DNA of 64,000 nucleotides from PALSA-693 sp963834725 (GCA_963834725.1 CAWICN010000001.1:3038001-3102000), one strand, 5' to 3'; positions 24,940 to 34,797 are shown, counted from the first letter of the stretch. Translations and numbers: made by a program. The notes: generated from the letters alone by a model not told the origin.

Positions 24940-25660
24940 ATGCGGGAGGCGAAAATGGGGTGGTGGAGCGCGACGATCCGCAAGCCCCCCGGATCGCCGT
25001 CTACGAGGCTGACCACAGCAGCCTTGTGCGGATCCTGGGCGGTGGGGTGCGCTCGGATGTCCTCCAGTTGGTCGGCGATGCCCTGGCGGCCGCGGCGGCC
25101 GAGGGGGTGGCAGGGGGCCAAGGAGCTGGCCGGCGCGTGGGGCGACGCCTTGGGGGAACGGGGCTGGGCTGGCGACGAGGAGTTGGTGGCCGAACTGGAT
25201 GCCGCTCTGGGGCGGCGTCCGGCCCCGCCCGGAACTCCCCTTCTCGTCGACTTAGAGGAGCTGTCGGGGCCCTAATCGAAGCCGGCCTCGGCAAGGACTG
25301 TGGCGCGTTGACTTGGAAACCGGCGACGTGTAGCGGGCCTTGAGCATCGAGTACTTCGCCGAACAAGAGCCGGAGAAGGCCCGGGCTTCGAGGACCCGGA
25401 CCGTCCGTTGTTTGCGGGCCCGGGGGGATCGCATGGGGGCTATCGGACATGGAGCACTTCGTCGCTACGGTGGACGAGCCGGGTAGGGCCGACCGCCTCG
25501 GTATCGCCATCGGCGGCGTGGCGCCTTCCGGCGCTTCAAGGACACGATCTCCCGCTGGCCCGACGAGCAGGACCGGTGGTACCGCTTCTCGGACGAACGG
25601 GGGAGAGAACGGGCTCGCCGATGGCTCGTTCGCCGGCTGTCGAGTCGTCCCCAAGGGCCT
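24940..25660 (+). pseudogene. UPF0158-family gene, heavily decayed
   Basis: Reading across frames gives one protein: RIAVYEADHSSLVRILGGGV, then KELAGAWGDALGERGWAGDE and PPGTPLLVDLEELS, then ALIEAGLGKD, VDLETGDV followed by a TAG, LSIEYFAEQEPEK, MEHFVATVDEPGRADRLGIA and finally RGAFRRFKDTISRWPDEQDR with WYRFSDERGRERARRWL. The LDLETG, RDMEDF-like and GRGAFRRFKD blocks are those of UPF0158 proteins. At least six frame changes and one stop separate the pieces. It starts only ~40 bases beyond the element end, so insertion of the element next to it may have removed its promoter and led to decay. Confidence 0.72.
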
Positions 25661-26047
25661 CGAGACAGCAACCTGATCGCGAACGTTGGGCTGATCCTGA
25701 GGCTCCCCGGCCTCATCGAGTCCCAGTCGTCGTTCTGCCCATGCAACGGCCTTCCGGATGGGTCCGGGGTGGACGGCAGAACGCCGATTCCCGCGCCATC
25801 GTCCTGCTTCCGACTGGCGTCATTATGTGTGCGCCCGTCGAACCGGCGTTCGAAGAGGGTCTGTAGCCGGGATTCTGGCCCGGCATGCCGCTGATTCGGG
25901 GGACGCTACGCATCCGGTAGGGGTGCCCGTAAGGGGATGGGCGGATTCTTGCAGTGATCGCAACGAGATGGCTGACCACGGGCGCGACGCTCAGCTCGTC
26001 AGGCCCGGACCCCGTCCCCGGGGTGCGGTGGCCGCCCACCGCCCGGA
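25661..26047. other. Gene-free stretch
   Basis: Nothing recognisable in ~390 bases. It may contain the eroded tail of the UPF0158 gene. It lies downstream of the quinone oxidoreductase gene, which reads toward it. Confidence 0.5.
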
Positions 26048-27010
26048 TCACGGGATGAGCAGCACCCGACCGACGGCTTGGCGGCTCTCGATGTAAGCGT
26101 GTGCGGCGGCGGCTTCGGAGAGGGGAAAGGTCCGGTCGATGATCACCTCGAACTTCCCGGCGGCGAGGCGATCGAGGAGGTCAGCCACCGCTGCGTGCAT
26201 GCGCTCGGTAAGAATCTCTGCGCCCAGCTGGACGCCGAGAATGCTCTGGTTGCCCATGAGGACACGGCGCAGGTCGGCGGTGATCGGGCCCCGTCCGGCG
26301 TTGCCCACCAGGACAACGCGCCCGTTTTCCTTTGTGGCGGCGATGGACGACTGCAGCGTGGTTCCCACCGGGTCGACGACCAGGTCTGCCCCCCGCCCGC
26401 CGGTCAACTCCATGACTCGGGCAGCGACGTCCTCGGTCAGGTAGTCGATGCCGTGGTCAGCACCCATGCCGGCAAGGCGGTCGAGGCGCTGCGGCGACGA
26501 GGCGGTCACGATGACGGTTGCACCGGCGCCCTTAGCCAGTTGAATGGCGGCCGTCCCGACCCCGCCCGCGGCCCCTTGGACAAGGACCGTCTCGCCGGCT
26601 CGGAGGCCGCCCCGATGGAAGAGACACTCGTCGGCTGTGGCGAAGCCGACCGGGGTGGCGGCGGCGGCGCCGGCATCGACGCCATCGGGTACCGGCCAGG
26701 CGAGGGCGGCGGGCACCGCTCGCAGCTCCGCGTGGGACCCGTCGAGGAACATCGTCGTCACGAGCTGGCCGACCGCCACGCCCTCGACGCCCTCACCCAC
26801 CTCGACGACATTGCCGGCGGCGGCGTAGCCGACCACATAGGCGGGGTGGGGCGGCGCGGTCGCGCCTTGGCGGTGCAGGAGGTCGCCACCCTCGACCGAC
26901 ACGGAGCGCACCTCGACCAACACCCATCCCGGCGGGCACTTCGGGTCGTCGACGTCGGCGTAGCGAAGGACCTCAGGACCGCCGTTGGTATCGAAGACTG
27001 CCGCTTTCAT
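26048..27010 (-). CDS. Quinone oxidoreductase-like zinc-free MDR enzyme
   Basis: 320 aa, the usual QOR length. MKAAVFDTNGGPEVL, VGYAAAGNVVEVGEGVEGV, the NADPH-binding VLVQGAAGGVGTAAIQLAKG and ATVIVTASSPQRLDRLAGMG are in family order, and VDPVGTTL and GRVLLIP close the protein. No structural or catalytic zinc ligands are present. Predicted to reduce quinones or enones with NADPH in the cytoplasm. No operon partner. Confidence 0.92.
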   Translation of the reverse strand: MKAAVFDTNGGPEVLRYADVDDPKCPPGWVLVEVRSVSVEGGDLLHRQGATAPPHPAYVVGYAAAGNVVEVGEGVEGVAVGQLVTTMFLDGSHAELRAVPAALAWPVPDGVDAGAAAATPVGFATADECLFHRGGLRAGETVLVQGAAGGVGTAAIQLAKGAGATVIVTASSPQRLDRLAGMGADHGIDYLTEDVAARVMELTGGRGADLVVDPVGTTLQSSIAATKENGRVVLVGNAGRGPITADLRRVLMGNQSILGVQLGAEILTERMHAAVADLLDRLAAGKFEVIIDRTFPLSEAAAAHAYIESRQAVGRVLLIP

Positions 27011-27167
27011 GGCTGCTCCCGGCCCACAGTGGCACTATAGCTGGCGAGCTGGTCGTTAGATCGTTCATCGACGGTTGACAGCGTCATCTACTCGCGGCCG
27101 CGCTCGGACCCGCATCCGTAGCGACGAGCCCATTCTCGATCCCACGTTGAGTTGAGCGCACCGCCCA

Positions 27168-27851
27168 TCACGGTCGAAGTTGTCTGGGCTGTTCGAAGTC
27201 GTTGTTGTCGATGACCATGTCGGCGACCACGATGGGGTCGACCTCGGCGGCATAGAGGTTCTCCAACGCTCCATACCGGTCTCGATGCAGGGGCTCGACA
27301 AGTTGCGGTCCGTCGCGGCTGACGTCTCTCGCGGTGCCTCGCCGGACGGAAAGCTCGAGGTCGGTGTCGAGCCAGATCCGCAGCTCCCAGCAGTCGTTGA
27401 GCTCGGGGCGGAAGGCAAACACGCCGTCGACGACCAGGATGGCGTCGGTGGGCATCGCGAGCTGCGCGGACTGGTGGTTGATCTGGGTCAGTGGGTCGAT
27501 ACTGCACAGGGCGACATTCCCGGAGCCGTTCGGCGCCGCGGGCTCGAGAAGCAGGCGGCGGATGGCGTTGAGGTCGAACGCATTCCGGTAGTACCCCGCT
27601 CCCGAGGCCCGGTCGTAGAGGTGACGTTCTGCCCAGGGCCGTTTGAAGTCGTCGAGCGAGGCTCGGAAGACCTCCCGCCCGCGTCCAGCGAGATGACCCG
27701 CCAACTCGTCTCCGAGCGTCGTCTTCCCCGACGCGGTTCGGCCGTCGATACCGACGCGCACACGGCGCGATCCCAAGGCCTCCACCAGATCGGCGAGCCA
27801 CCGACCAGACGAGCTCGAGCGTCGCTCGACGCCCGAGGCGGCTGCTGCCAC
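27168..27851 (-). CDS. Uridine kinase-like P-loop kinase
   Basis: 227 aa. P-loop GIDGRTASGKTTLGDELAGH at ~residues 34-53; ASLDDFKRPW and the YYRNAFDLNAIRRLLLEP block match uridine kinase/phosphoribulokinase relatives; AILVVDGVFAFRPELNDCWE is the Walker B-like strand, and LRIWLDTDLELSVRRG the lid region. Phosphoryl transfer to a nucleoside or sugar is expected, but the substrate is unassigned. The GTG at 27851 has no clear RBS, so the true start may lie slightly inside. Confidence 0.82.
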   Translation of the reverse strand: MAAAASGVERRSSSSGRWLADLVEALGSRRVRVGIDGRTASGKTTLGDELAGHLAGRGREVFRASLDDFKRPWAERHLYDRASGAGYYRNAFDLNAIRRLLLEPAAPNGSGNVALCSIDPLTQINHQSAQLAMPTDAILVVDGVFAFRPELNDCWELRIWLDTDLELSVRRGTARDVSRDGPQLVEPLHRDRYGALENLYAAEVDPIVVADMVIDNNDFEQPRQLRP

Positions 27852-28410
27852 GTGGAAGCGGACTGCCTGACGGTTCCTGGCACCAACCCGACGCTACGTC
27901 GATTCGTCACCGGGCGGGCTTTCTGGCACACCTCGGCCGTGGCGGCCGCCGGCAGACCGGCCTGATCGGACTGCCGGCGCTTTCGCTCGACTGGAAGCTC
28001 CGCGGCCGGCTCCGGCCCGGTCCGCCATCCCGACTCCTCCGAAGGCGTCAGCAGCGTCGGACAAATGCTGATCCGGGACGCACCGAACGCGCACGCTGAA
28101 TTCCGCCGGCCGGCCGAAGTGTCGTGCGCAGATCGGCGGTTCTCGGAAGGACCGACCTCGCTCATAACGTCCGCCCCCGAATCCCAGGCTCCGGGTGTGG
28201 CTAGACGCCGGGTCCCGGTCGCTATCCAGATGGCTTCGAACAGGTGAAGGATCCGGCTTCCAGGGGGTCATTCTTTCGGTCTCGGGTGATCACCGAGGGT
28301 GGCGAGCGGCTCCGAGTTGTCGCTCCCGGGTTTGACCCGAACCCGTGTCACGGGCGCGAATCACCCAGGGCCGCTCAGTAGCCCCGGCGCCGGGAATACC
28401 GTTACGGGGG
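27852..28410. other. 560 bp without recognisable genes
   Basis: Open frames on both strands are Arg/Ser/Pro-rich with no domain pattern. No repeats or strong hairpins were seen. Confidence 0.45.
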
Positions 28411-29877
28411 GTGAGCACCAGTGGCACAGGTCCCTTTGCCGGCCTCCGGGCTGATGTGGTCGGGGTGATGGCCGCGCCGGTCGAGGAGAAGGTGCTGGTC
28501 GAGCTGGGGGTGGCCTGGCCCGGCCTCACCGGCGCCCAGGTCCGGATGCCCGAGGCGTTGCGGCTGTTCCTGGTGACGTGGGACCCGCTGGAGCACCACG
28601 TCCCGCGTCCGGTGGCGTTCGCCATGGTCAACGCCGGTCCGCCGGGCTTGGAGTTGGTGGTCTATCTCCCCGTGTGTGTGCTTATGGCCGCGCCGGGCGG
28701 ACAGGAGCGGGTAGCCGATGTGGTGGGCGAGCTGGGCGGCTCGGCGGTCGTGGTGGCGGCGGCCAACGAGGAGGCCGTGGTCAGCGGACGCTATCCGGCC
28801 CTGGCCAGTCGGGGTTCGGTTCCCCGACTGCGATCAGCGTCGCGCCGGAGCTGGGCTGGGAACCCCCGAGGTGACTCTGGTGTCCGAGGGGTGGGAGCCG
28901 ATCGGCCTGGGAGAGATCAGCGATGTCGTGCAGGACGCGCTGGGGCCGGTGGATCTGGACCGCTCACCGGTGGAGTTGGCCGCCTCTGCCAAGCGGCTGC
29001 GGGTTGTCCTGCCTGTCGGGGCCGCCGCTTCGGTTTCCCCGGGGAGCTGGGCGAGTCAGCCGCGGTCATGTGCCCAACGCACCGGGCCGAGGCCGACCGC
29101 GTTTCCAGGGAGCGGTTCGAGAGGGCGCAGGCTTCCAACGGCGAGGGGTGGGGGGCGGTGCTGGACGCCCGCCGGCGCTTGGAGCTGCCCCATCTGCCCA
29201 ACGGCTTGGCCACCAGGCTGGCCGGCGCCGAGGACCTCATGTTCGAGCTGCGGGAACGGGACGAGCTGGCCGTCGTGGTCCAGGAACTGGTTGAGGCGGC
29301 CGGCTGGTTCCCGGGTCGTGCCGAGGACCCGGCCTTGGCCCTGGGCGCCGAGGAGGGCATGCCCTGGCTGCCGGAGTGGATGGAGAACCTAGTGCTCGAT
29401 CTGGGCCGGGCCGGGCTGTCCGCCGAAGCGGCGGAAGCTGGGGATCCCCTGATCCGGATCGATCCGGACAACGAGTCGACTTACGCCGCCGATTTGGGCT
29501 GTGCGTTAGCCGAGCCGGGAGACGCTCCGGCGGCCCGGACGCGGATTGAGGCCAACCTGGCTCGCTGGCCCGAGCAGCCCTGGGTCCGGGTTCATGCTGG
29601 GGACGCCCTGCAGGAGTTGGGAGATGCTGACGGGGCGGAGGCCCACTTCCTCGCTGCCCTTGAGATGGCCGAGGAGGCCGATAACTTCGAGCTCCGCGTC
29701 GATGTCTTCGACCGCCTCGCGGCCCTGGGCCGCGCTCCGGGCCCGACGACCAGCATCCGCCCGGCCGGTCCCGGTGACAGCGGCAGACGCTCCCGGAGTG
29801 CTCGCCTCGGGCGCAACGACCGATGCTTCTGCGGCAGTGGCCGCAAGTACAAGTACTGCCACGGCCAGATGGCCTGA
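28411..29877 (+). pseudogene. SEC-C/TPR protein with two compensating frameshifts
   Basis: From the GTG at 28411 the frame reads APVEEKVLVELGVAWPGLTG and VVSGRYPALASR, then shifts near 28815: VRFPDCDQRRAGAGLGTPEV and GEISDVVQDALGPVDLDRSP belong to the next frame. Near 29030 the original frame returns (CPTHRAEADRVSRERFERAQ). The C-terminal half has TPR-like helix pairs (PEQPWVRVHAGDALQELGDA, DGAEAHFLAALEMAEEADNF) and ends in a SEC-C zinc motif (CFCGSGRKYKYCHG). Length ~488 aa. Single-base indels of opposite sign preserve the distal frame, so a 510-aa hybrid with a ~70-residue nonsense patch could still be made. Confidence 0.78.
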
Positions 29878-30088
29878 AACACCGCTATGCGCCGACACGC
29901 CCAACTTCGAAAAGGCTCCTTTGAGGATCACACCGGGAGGAGGTCAGGTCCCCCCTGACCAGTTGACAGAGGTATTCGCCACCGCTGGGGAAACCCAAGC
30001 ACGCGGGTATCAGTGTCCCGGATGATCACATCACGCGTGCGACTGTGTCTCGACCTGCCCCATTCAACTCCGGTGATGGGCTCGATTC

Positions 30089-30904
30089 TCAGAAGAGTGC
30101 AGGCTGGTTCTCGGGAATCTTCGGTGATACCTTCAGCGTGAAGTCAGACGGCTTCGACCTCTTCTCGACGCCTGCGGTGGGGTCACTCGGCTGGCAGGCA
30201 GCATCTTTCACGGCCTTTCGCACATCTCGCTGAGGCCACTCACCGCATATGGCGAGAAGCACTCTCTGAGTAGCCGGGGGCAAGGCATCGATCGCATCGA
30301 GCAGACCCCTCGCCACTGCCGCTGCGGAACGGGCATCAAGGTCGCGACCTCTTTGGAGAACCGCCGACCATCGGTTTGGGTCAGCCCGTGCAACTCGTTC
30401 GGCAGCCCATCGTCGTAGCGGAGGCCGGATCTCGCGCTGGACCACTGCCGCCCGGTCATCGCCGGTCTCGTCCGTCACCTGGTCCTCAGCTGGAATGATG
30501 TGGCCGGTCTTGGGATCCAACTCGATTTCGAGGCCGCCATCGAACCATTCGGACGGTGCCTGCCAGTACACGTACGGTCCCGCCGCCAAAAAATTCTCGG
30601 CCAATAGGTCAAGCTCGGACTCGGGGACACAGCCGGATTCCGCGATCGACCGCACCAGCCGGCCGGTCGCATCCCTCCAGCGGCGATCAGTCACCAAGAG
30701 CAAAGTGGTTGTCACCGCGCCCTGGGGTTCAGTCTCATGGAACTGGTGGAACAGGCAGAATGGCTCGAACGTGTCTGCCGGGTTGTTGCCCGCGGCCGGC
30801 AGGAGAACCAACCGACGATAGAAATCCTCCACCGTCGCTGCCGACGACAGCGCGACGAGCTGATCAAGCGGTGTCCATTCCTGTGCAGCCACAGATTTCG
30901 CCAT
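30089..30904 (-). CDS. Hypothetical protein
   Basis: 271 aa from the ATG at 30904 (MAKSVAAQEWTPLDQLVALS). The frame is open for 62 further codons upstream but those residues look non-coding. Protein-like blocks: DFYRRLVLLPAAGNN, FCLFHQFHETEPQG, TLLLVTDRRWRDATGR and RGLLDAIDALPPATQRVLLA. No family recognised and no signal peptide. It lies between broken genes and may itself be of mobile origin. Confidence 0.6.
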   Translation of the reverse strand: MAKSVAAQEWTPLDQLVALSSAATVEDFYRRLVLLPAAGNNPADTFEPFCLFHQFHETEPQGAVTTTLLLVTDRRWRDATGRLVRSIAESGCVPESELDLLAENFLAAGPYVYWQAPSEWFDGGLEIELDPKTGHIIPAEDQVTDETGDDRAAVVQREIRPPLRRWAAERVARADPNRWSAVLQRGRDLDARSAAAVARGLLDAIDALPPATQRVLLAICGEWPQRDVRKAVKDAACQPSDPTAGVEKRSKPSDFTLKVSPKIPENQPALF

Positions 30905-31144
30905 CACCCCGCCATTCTTCCCCCAGCGAACGCTGCGACGGTGGATGTTGACTGTCTTTCTCCCCGAGAAGCCGCTCCCATCCACGCCCATGATCCCGAA
31001 CGCCGCGAGGTCACTGACAACGGCTAGGGGTACAACCGCCTCCAAACACGCGTTTCGACGTATCCCCAAACGACCGTGGGTTCCTATCACCTACCGCCGG
31101 CTCGGCGGGGCGGTCTCATCAGGCTCTCATCTCGTCGTACCGTT

Positions 31145-31595
31145 ATGAACGTGAGCGTGGTTCAGGCAGGTGTTGAGGACGCGATCGCCTTGGCTGCACA
31201 CGCTCACCGTGGTGAACGGTATCCCTCACCCGAGGGTGAGCCTTACATCTTCCACCCGCTGCGCCTCATGCTCGTCTTCTCCGATCAAATCAGCCAGATG
31301 GCCGATGTCCTCCACGACGCCGTCGAGGACAGCGCTCTCGAGATCCAAACGTTGGTTGAAGAAGGGTACCCAGCGTAGGTCATCGCGGCCGAGGATTGCC
31401 TGTCTCGCCCCGGCGACGAGCCCTACGACAGCCTATATCGATCGGGTGGCCTTGAACGACATCGCACGTCTGGTGAAATCGCGGACCTCAAGGAGAATTG
31501 GCGAACAACTTGCGCTCGTTGGGCGCGCCCGGGAATGCTCAGCCGCGTCGCTCAATACGAGGCCCCTCGCACGCCTGGGAGCCGCGCCAATCTGA
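31145..31595 (+). pseudogene. HD-domain (RelA/SpoT hydrolase-like) gene, broken
   Basis: ATG at 31145. The first frame reads VEDAIALAAHAHRGERY, then YIFHPLRLML and DVLHDAVEDSALEIQTLVEE, which carry the H...HD metal-binding pattern of the ppGpp hydrolase domain. A TAG at 31376 ends it; the next frame continues IAAEDCLSRPGDEPYDSLYR, another YIDRVALNDIARLVK, another IADLKENW, and one ends QYEAPRT / PLARLGAAPI. At least four frame changes. An intact copy would be a ~150-aa single-domain HD protein. Confidence 0.7.
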
Positions 31596-31795
31596 CTGGC
31601 GCCGGGATTGACGGCTGAACTCTTGATTGAGCGACCGTGCGCAGAAGGTAAAGGCCGGCATCCCATAATCGCGGTGACGGACGTACGCCGGCCTGCCTCC
31701 AACCGCGGTCCGGGGCGGCATGATGGCGGTGTCTTGGCCCTCCGACTAAGTGGTGGTCCGCGGAAGTTTGGTGATGGGGTCGTAGTGTTGGGTGG

Positions 31796-32131
31796 GTGAA
31801 GATCCCTGAGTCGACGAAGTCTTCGTTGAGCCAGCGGCTGTCGGCGCGGGCGCGTGAGCGGTGGCCGGGGTTGTCAGCGGTGACGGTTCGTTTTCGGTCA
31901 GGTTTCGCGTATGTGGACGGCCAGATCGGCGAGGAAGTGATGCCGCTGCTCCGGCTGCGCTACGCGGGGTCGGCGAGCCGCTGGGGTTTCGCCATCTATC
32001 GCGCCAGCTCCGACGATTACGAGGCGTCATTCCTGCCGACCGGGGTGATGGGCGGCGGCCCGGAGGAAGCTTTGGATTGCGCTTGTGGGCTGTATCTGGG
32101 TGATCCCTCGGCTTGGATCGCCCGGCTGTAA
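31796..32131 (+). CDS. Conserved-looking hypothetical protein inside the IS630 ends
   Basis: 111 aa from a GTG at 31796, only 24 bases inside the left repeat, and converging on the transposase with 4 bases between the stop codons. It reads as real protein: KIPESTKSSLSQRLSARARE, FRSGFAYVDGQIGEEVMPLL, RLRYAGSASRWGFAIYRASS, EEALDCACGLYLGDPSAW. No family name is certain. Its position suggests a passenger gene moved by the element, or an element that formed by internal deletion around it. Confidence 0.7.
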   Translation: MKIPESTKSSLSQRLSARARERWPGLSAVTVRFRSGFAYVDGQIGEEVMPLLRLRYAGSASRWGFAIYRASSDDYEASFLPTGVMGGGPEEALDCACGLYLGDPSAWIARL

Positions 32132-32135
32132 CAAC

Positions 32136-32769
32136 TCAGGCGGCGGCCCGCGGCGCCGGGGCAACCGGGTCGTGGGCGGCGATGCGTTCGAGGAACTCGT
32201 TGAGGTCGTCTCGGGTGAAGGTCCAATCGAAAGCTTGGGCCTCTGGTTGTAGCGGTCCTCGAAGTTGGCCAGGCGGGCGGCGATCTGGTTCACGTCGGAG
32301 AAGTCGTTGGGAGTGACGACTTTGCGCTGGATGATGGAAAAGACGATCTCGATTTTTATGTGGACAATTTTTCGATGCCGTCTCGATGAATCTGGTCCAT
32401 GATTGGCTTGCCTATGGGCCGGCTCCGACGTGGCTATGTTCGCTGCATTGCAGGCCGGGGTGAGGCTCGGAGTCCTTTCAACCGCTCTTCGAAGAACCGC
32501 TTGCGCCAGCGGTGAACCACCTGCGGGCTGGTATCCAGCCGTGCTGCGATCTCCACGTTCGCCCAGCCCTCGGCGGCCAACAGAACGATCTTGGCTCTAA
32601 CCACTCGCCAATACGGATCCGTATAGGCCCCCGCTCGTTTCTCCAACTCGTGACGCTCGGCAGCGGTTAAGACGATCTCGAACGGACTCACACTGCCACG
32701 AGCCACAGCGTCCCTCCACACGAAGTGAACGCAACGCCGCCCCCACCCCCTCGTCGCGACAGCCATCAA
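32136..32769 (-). pseudogene. IS630-family transposase, core deleted
   Basis: The 5' part (to ~32434) encodes the HTH region: IVLTAAERHELEKRAGAYTD, VVRAKIVLLAAEGWANVEIA and VHRWRKRFFEERLKGLRASP. The 3' part (~32395 to 32136) encodes the C-terminus: IEIVFSIIQRKVVTPNDFSD, LANFEDRYNQRPK, then after a one-base loss FDWTFTRDDLNEFLERIAAH. About 150 central residues including the first two catalytic Asp are missing, so it is inactive. Confidence 0.85.
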
Positions 32770-32930
32770 ATCACATCAATATAGTTCCGCGGTGGACCAC
32801 TAAGCCATGAGGCGGCGAACGCCGAGGCCCGGGCGCAAGGGGAGTTAGGCGTAGCCATCTCTTGATCGGGAAAGTGGATCGTTCGTCGAATCACCATCAC
32901 TGGGCCGTTGACGCGATAATGGTGACCCTA

Positions 32931-32953
32931 TCTAGTTCTAGTCTAGTCTAGTC
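32931..32953. repeat. Short TCTAG tandem repeat
   Basis: TCTAG repeats four times (one copy with an extra T) in 23 bases. CTAG is usually rare in high-GC bacterial DNA, which makes the cluster stand out. A TTGACG lies 17 bases upstream, so it may overlap a promoter. Confidence 0.6.
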
Positions 32954-33004
32954 GTAACCGTTGTGAAGCGGGCTGAGCGCCCTCTATCAGGATGGTGTGC
33001 GAGC

Positions 33005-33274
33005 TCAGCCGAAGTACTTGAGGAGGGCGGGAAGGGCGTCTTCGATGGTGAGAATGATCTCGAACTCCAACCAGGGGGAGTAGGCGAGAACCACGTCGTG
33101 AAGCTCGGAGACGTCGGCGTTGTCGCTGATGACTGTGCCGCCTCCTCCGTTGGCATGCACGTAGTGAGCGATCTGCCCGGGACTCTTCCCGCGTTGGCCG
33201 AAGAGGGCCATCAACTCCTTGGCTCGCTCGGTGGAGCGGTCGCCCACGATCGTGTAGTTGGTCTGAAAAAGCAC
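33005..33274 (-). CDS. DUF3303-like small protein
   Basis: 89 aa. MLFQTNYTIVGDRSTERAKE, FGQRGKSPGQIAHYVHANGG, GTVISDNADVSELHDVVLAY and WLEFEIILTIEDALPALLKY follow the DUF3303 pattern: a ferredoxin-like fold with a Gly-rich central loop and a terminal proline-containing helix. Function unknown. Intact; the nitroreductase relic begins just upstream on the other strand. Confidence 0.8.
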   Translation of the reverse strand: MLFQTNYTIVGDRSTERAKELMALFGQRGKSPGQIAHYVHANGGGGTVISDNADVSELHDVVLAYSPWLEFEIILTIEDALPALLKYFG

Positions 33275-33285
33275 AGCTACCCCCT

Positions 33286-33621
33286 TCTCGGCTCACCATC
33301 GGCATCAACCGGCAGCCGTGGGACTTCCTGGTGGTGACCGACCGGTCCCCGCTGCACGAGCTCACCACAGTGTGGATGGGAGCCCGGCAGCTGGCCGAGG
33401 CGGCCGCCGCACCGGTGATGACCCTCCGGCAGCCGGAGGAGGAGCGCTACCTCACCATCGACCAGTACGACCTGGGCCTGGCGATCATGGCGATGATGCT
33501 GGCCGCCACCGACCTGGGCGTCGGTTCAGGCCACTCGGCCATTGGCGACCAGGAGGCCTACCGGACTCGTAGGGGCGGTTTCCTTCAAGAAGATTATCCC
33601 CCTGTCCGTGGCGGGGACTGA
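33286..33621 (+). pseudogene. Nitroreductase-family remnant, truncated at both ends
   Basis: The frame reads INRQPWDFLVVTDRSPLHEL, VWMGARQLAEAAAAPVMTLR, YDLGLAIMAMMLAATDLGVG and SGHSAIGDQEAYR. The QPWxFxVVTDR block and the D-G-A-hydrophobic helix before GxGSG are typical of FMN-binding nitroreductases. The first ~45 residues, including the first FMN-binding Arg cluster, and the C-terminal half are missing. No start codon. Confidence 0.65.
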
Positions 33622-33966
33622 GCCTCCGCTAGGATCAAACAGCGACATAACAGCGCGCCCGAATACGGGCCCGAGCGCGTGGGTCGGCGCGCCAGATCGG
33701 CACGTCTGGAGCCAGCGATTCAACGTGAAGAGCGGGCGCGCTCGATGTGATTGATCGCGATGAACTGTCGATGGCTGATCGCGGACATCGGGCCACTACG
33801 GCACCCACCGGCGGCAACTACAGTGCCCTTGCTCACGGCACCGAGGCGAACCGAGCGGCGCGCCAGTTCAGGCGAGCGAACGTAGTCCCTAAGCCCGACA
33901 GCCTTGCCCAGTCCTCGACGAGCCTGCCCGGCTGGTCCGACTTGCCCGGCGCGCGACAATCGACAC

Positions 33967-34797
33967 GTGCACGATGATCCACTCCATGGGATGACCATCG
34001 GCGTCACCGCCGAGCGCCGAGCCGGGCAACAGATGGATCTGCTCAGCAAACGGGGCGCCGATATCCTCCACGGTCCCACTCTGCGGGTGTTCTCCCTCGA
34101 CGAAGACCAGGTGCTCAAGGCGGCGACGGCCGATGTGATCGCCCACCCTCCAGACTTTCTAGTGGCCTCGACGGGCTTTGGGATGCGCACCTGGCTGGCG
34201 GCGGCCGCCTCCTGGGATATGGGCGACGCCCTGCTGACGGCTCTGCGCCGGACCCGGGTGGCCAACCGCGGGGCCAAGGCGGCCTCGGCCAACACCGCTG
34301 TGGGCTTGGCCGAGTGGTACCGGGCTCCTCACGAGCGCCTCGACGAACTGGTCGAGCGGGTGTTGGTCGAGCCCCTCGCCGGCCGCCGCGTGGTGCTACA
34401 GCTCCACGGGGTCGCTGACCCAGGTGCGGTCGCTTCTCTGGTTGCGGCCGGCGCCGCGGTCATTGAGGTCGACGCCTACCGGCTGAGCCTGCCCGTTGAT
34501 CCAACTCCAGCCCGCCGCCTCATACGGGCGGCGTGCGCCGCCGAGCTGACCGCGGTCACCTTTGTGATCGCGCCCGCTGTTCACAACCTTTTCGTCTTGG
34601 CCGCCGAGATCGGGCTGGCTGCCGAGCTTCGCCAAGCCCTCAACAGCCCGGTGGTGGTCGCCTGCGTCGGACCCGTGTGCGCCGAGGGGGCGATCGACGA
34701 GGGCGTGCTCCGACCGCTCGTGCCCTCGCGCCCCCGCCTCGTTCCCATGATCCAAGCCCTCACCGACCATCTCGTCGGCCGGGCCCGCTCGGCCTGA
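33967..34797 (+). CDS. hemD: Uroporphyrinogen-III synthase-like (HemD) protein
   Basis: 276 aa from the GTG at 33967 (ATG at 33991 is the alternative). MTIGVTAERRAGQQMDLLSK, RGADILHGPTLRVFSLDEDQ, PPDFLVASTGFGMRTWLAAA and GRRVVLQLHG are blocks found in actinobacterial HemD proteins, which close linear hydroxymethylbilane with D-ring inversion. C-terminal FVIAPAVHNLFVLAAEIGLA fits the second domain. No other haem genes are near, and in actinobacteria such stand-alone copies are often response-regulator-linked paralogues; here no regulator domain follows. Enzymatic role is therefore probable, not certain. Confidence 0.75.
   Translation: MHDDPLHGMTIGVTAERRAGQQMDLLSKRGADILHGPTLRVFSLDEDQVLKAATADVIAHPPDFLVASTGFGMRTWLAAAASWDMGDALLTALRRTRVANRGAKAASANTAVGLAEWYRAPHERLDELVERVLVEPLAGRRVVLQLHGVADPGAVASLVAAGAAVIEVDAYRLSLPVDPTPARRLIRAACAAELTAVTFVIAPAVHNLFVLAAEIGLAAELRQALNSPVVVACVGPVCAEGAIDEGVLRPLVPSRPRLVPMIQALTDHLVGRARSA

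Larger units (their letters stand above)
31746..32804. mobile_element. IS630-family element remnant enclosing a second ORF
   Basis: The ends match as imperfect inverted repeats: CTAAGTGGTGGTCCGCGGAA (left, from 31746) and CTTAGTGGTCCACCGCGGAA (reverse complement ending at 32804). Both carry a TA in the first bases, as expected for TA-targeting IS630 elements. Inside are a minus-strand transposase with its catalytic core deleted and, between the transposase stop and the left end, the intact plus-strand ORF 31796-32131. Confidence 0.72.

Noticed and set aside
33967..34797. HemD as part of a haem operon
   Set aside because: No other tetrapyrrole genes lie nearby; only the single protein similarity supports the name.
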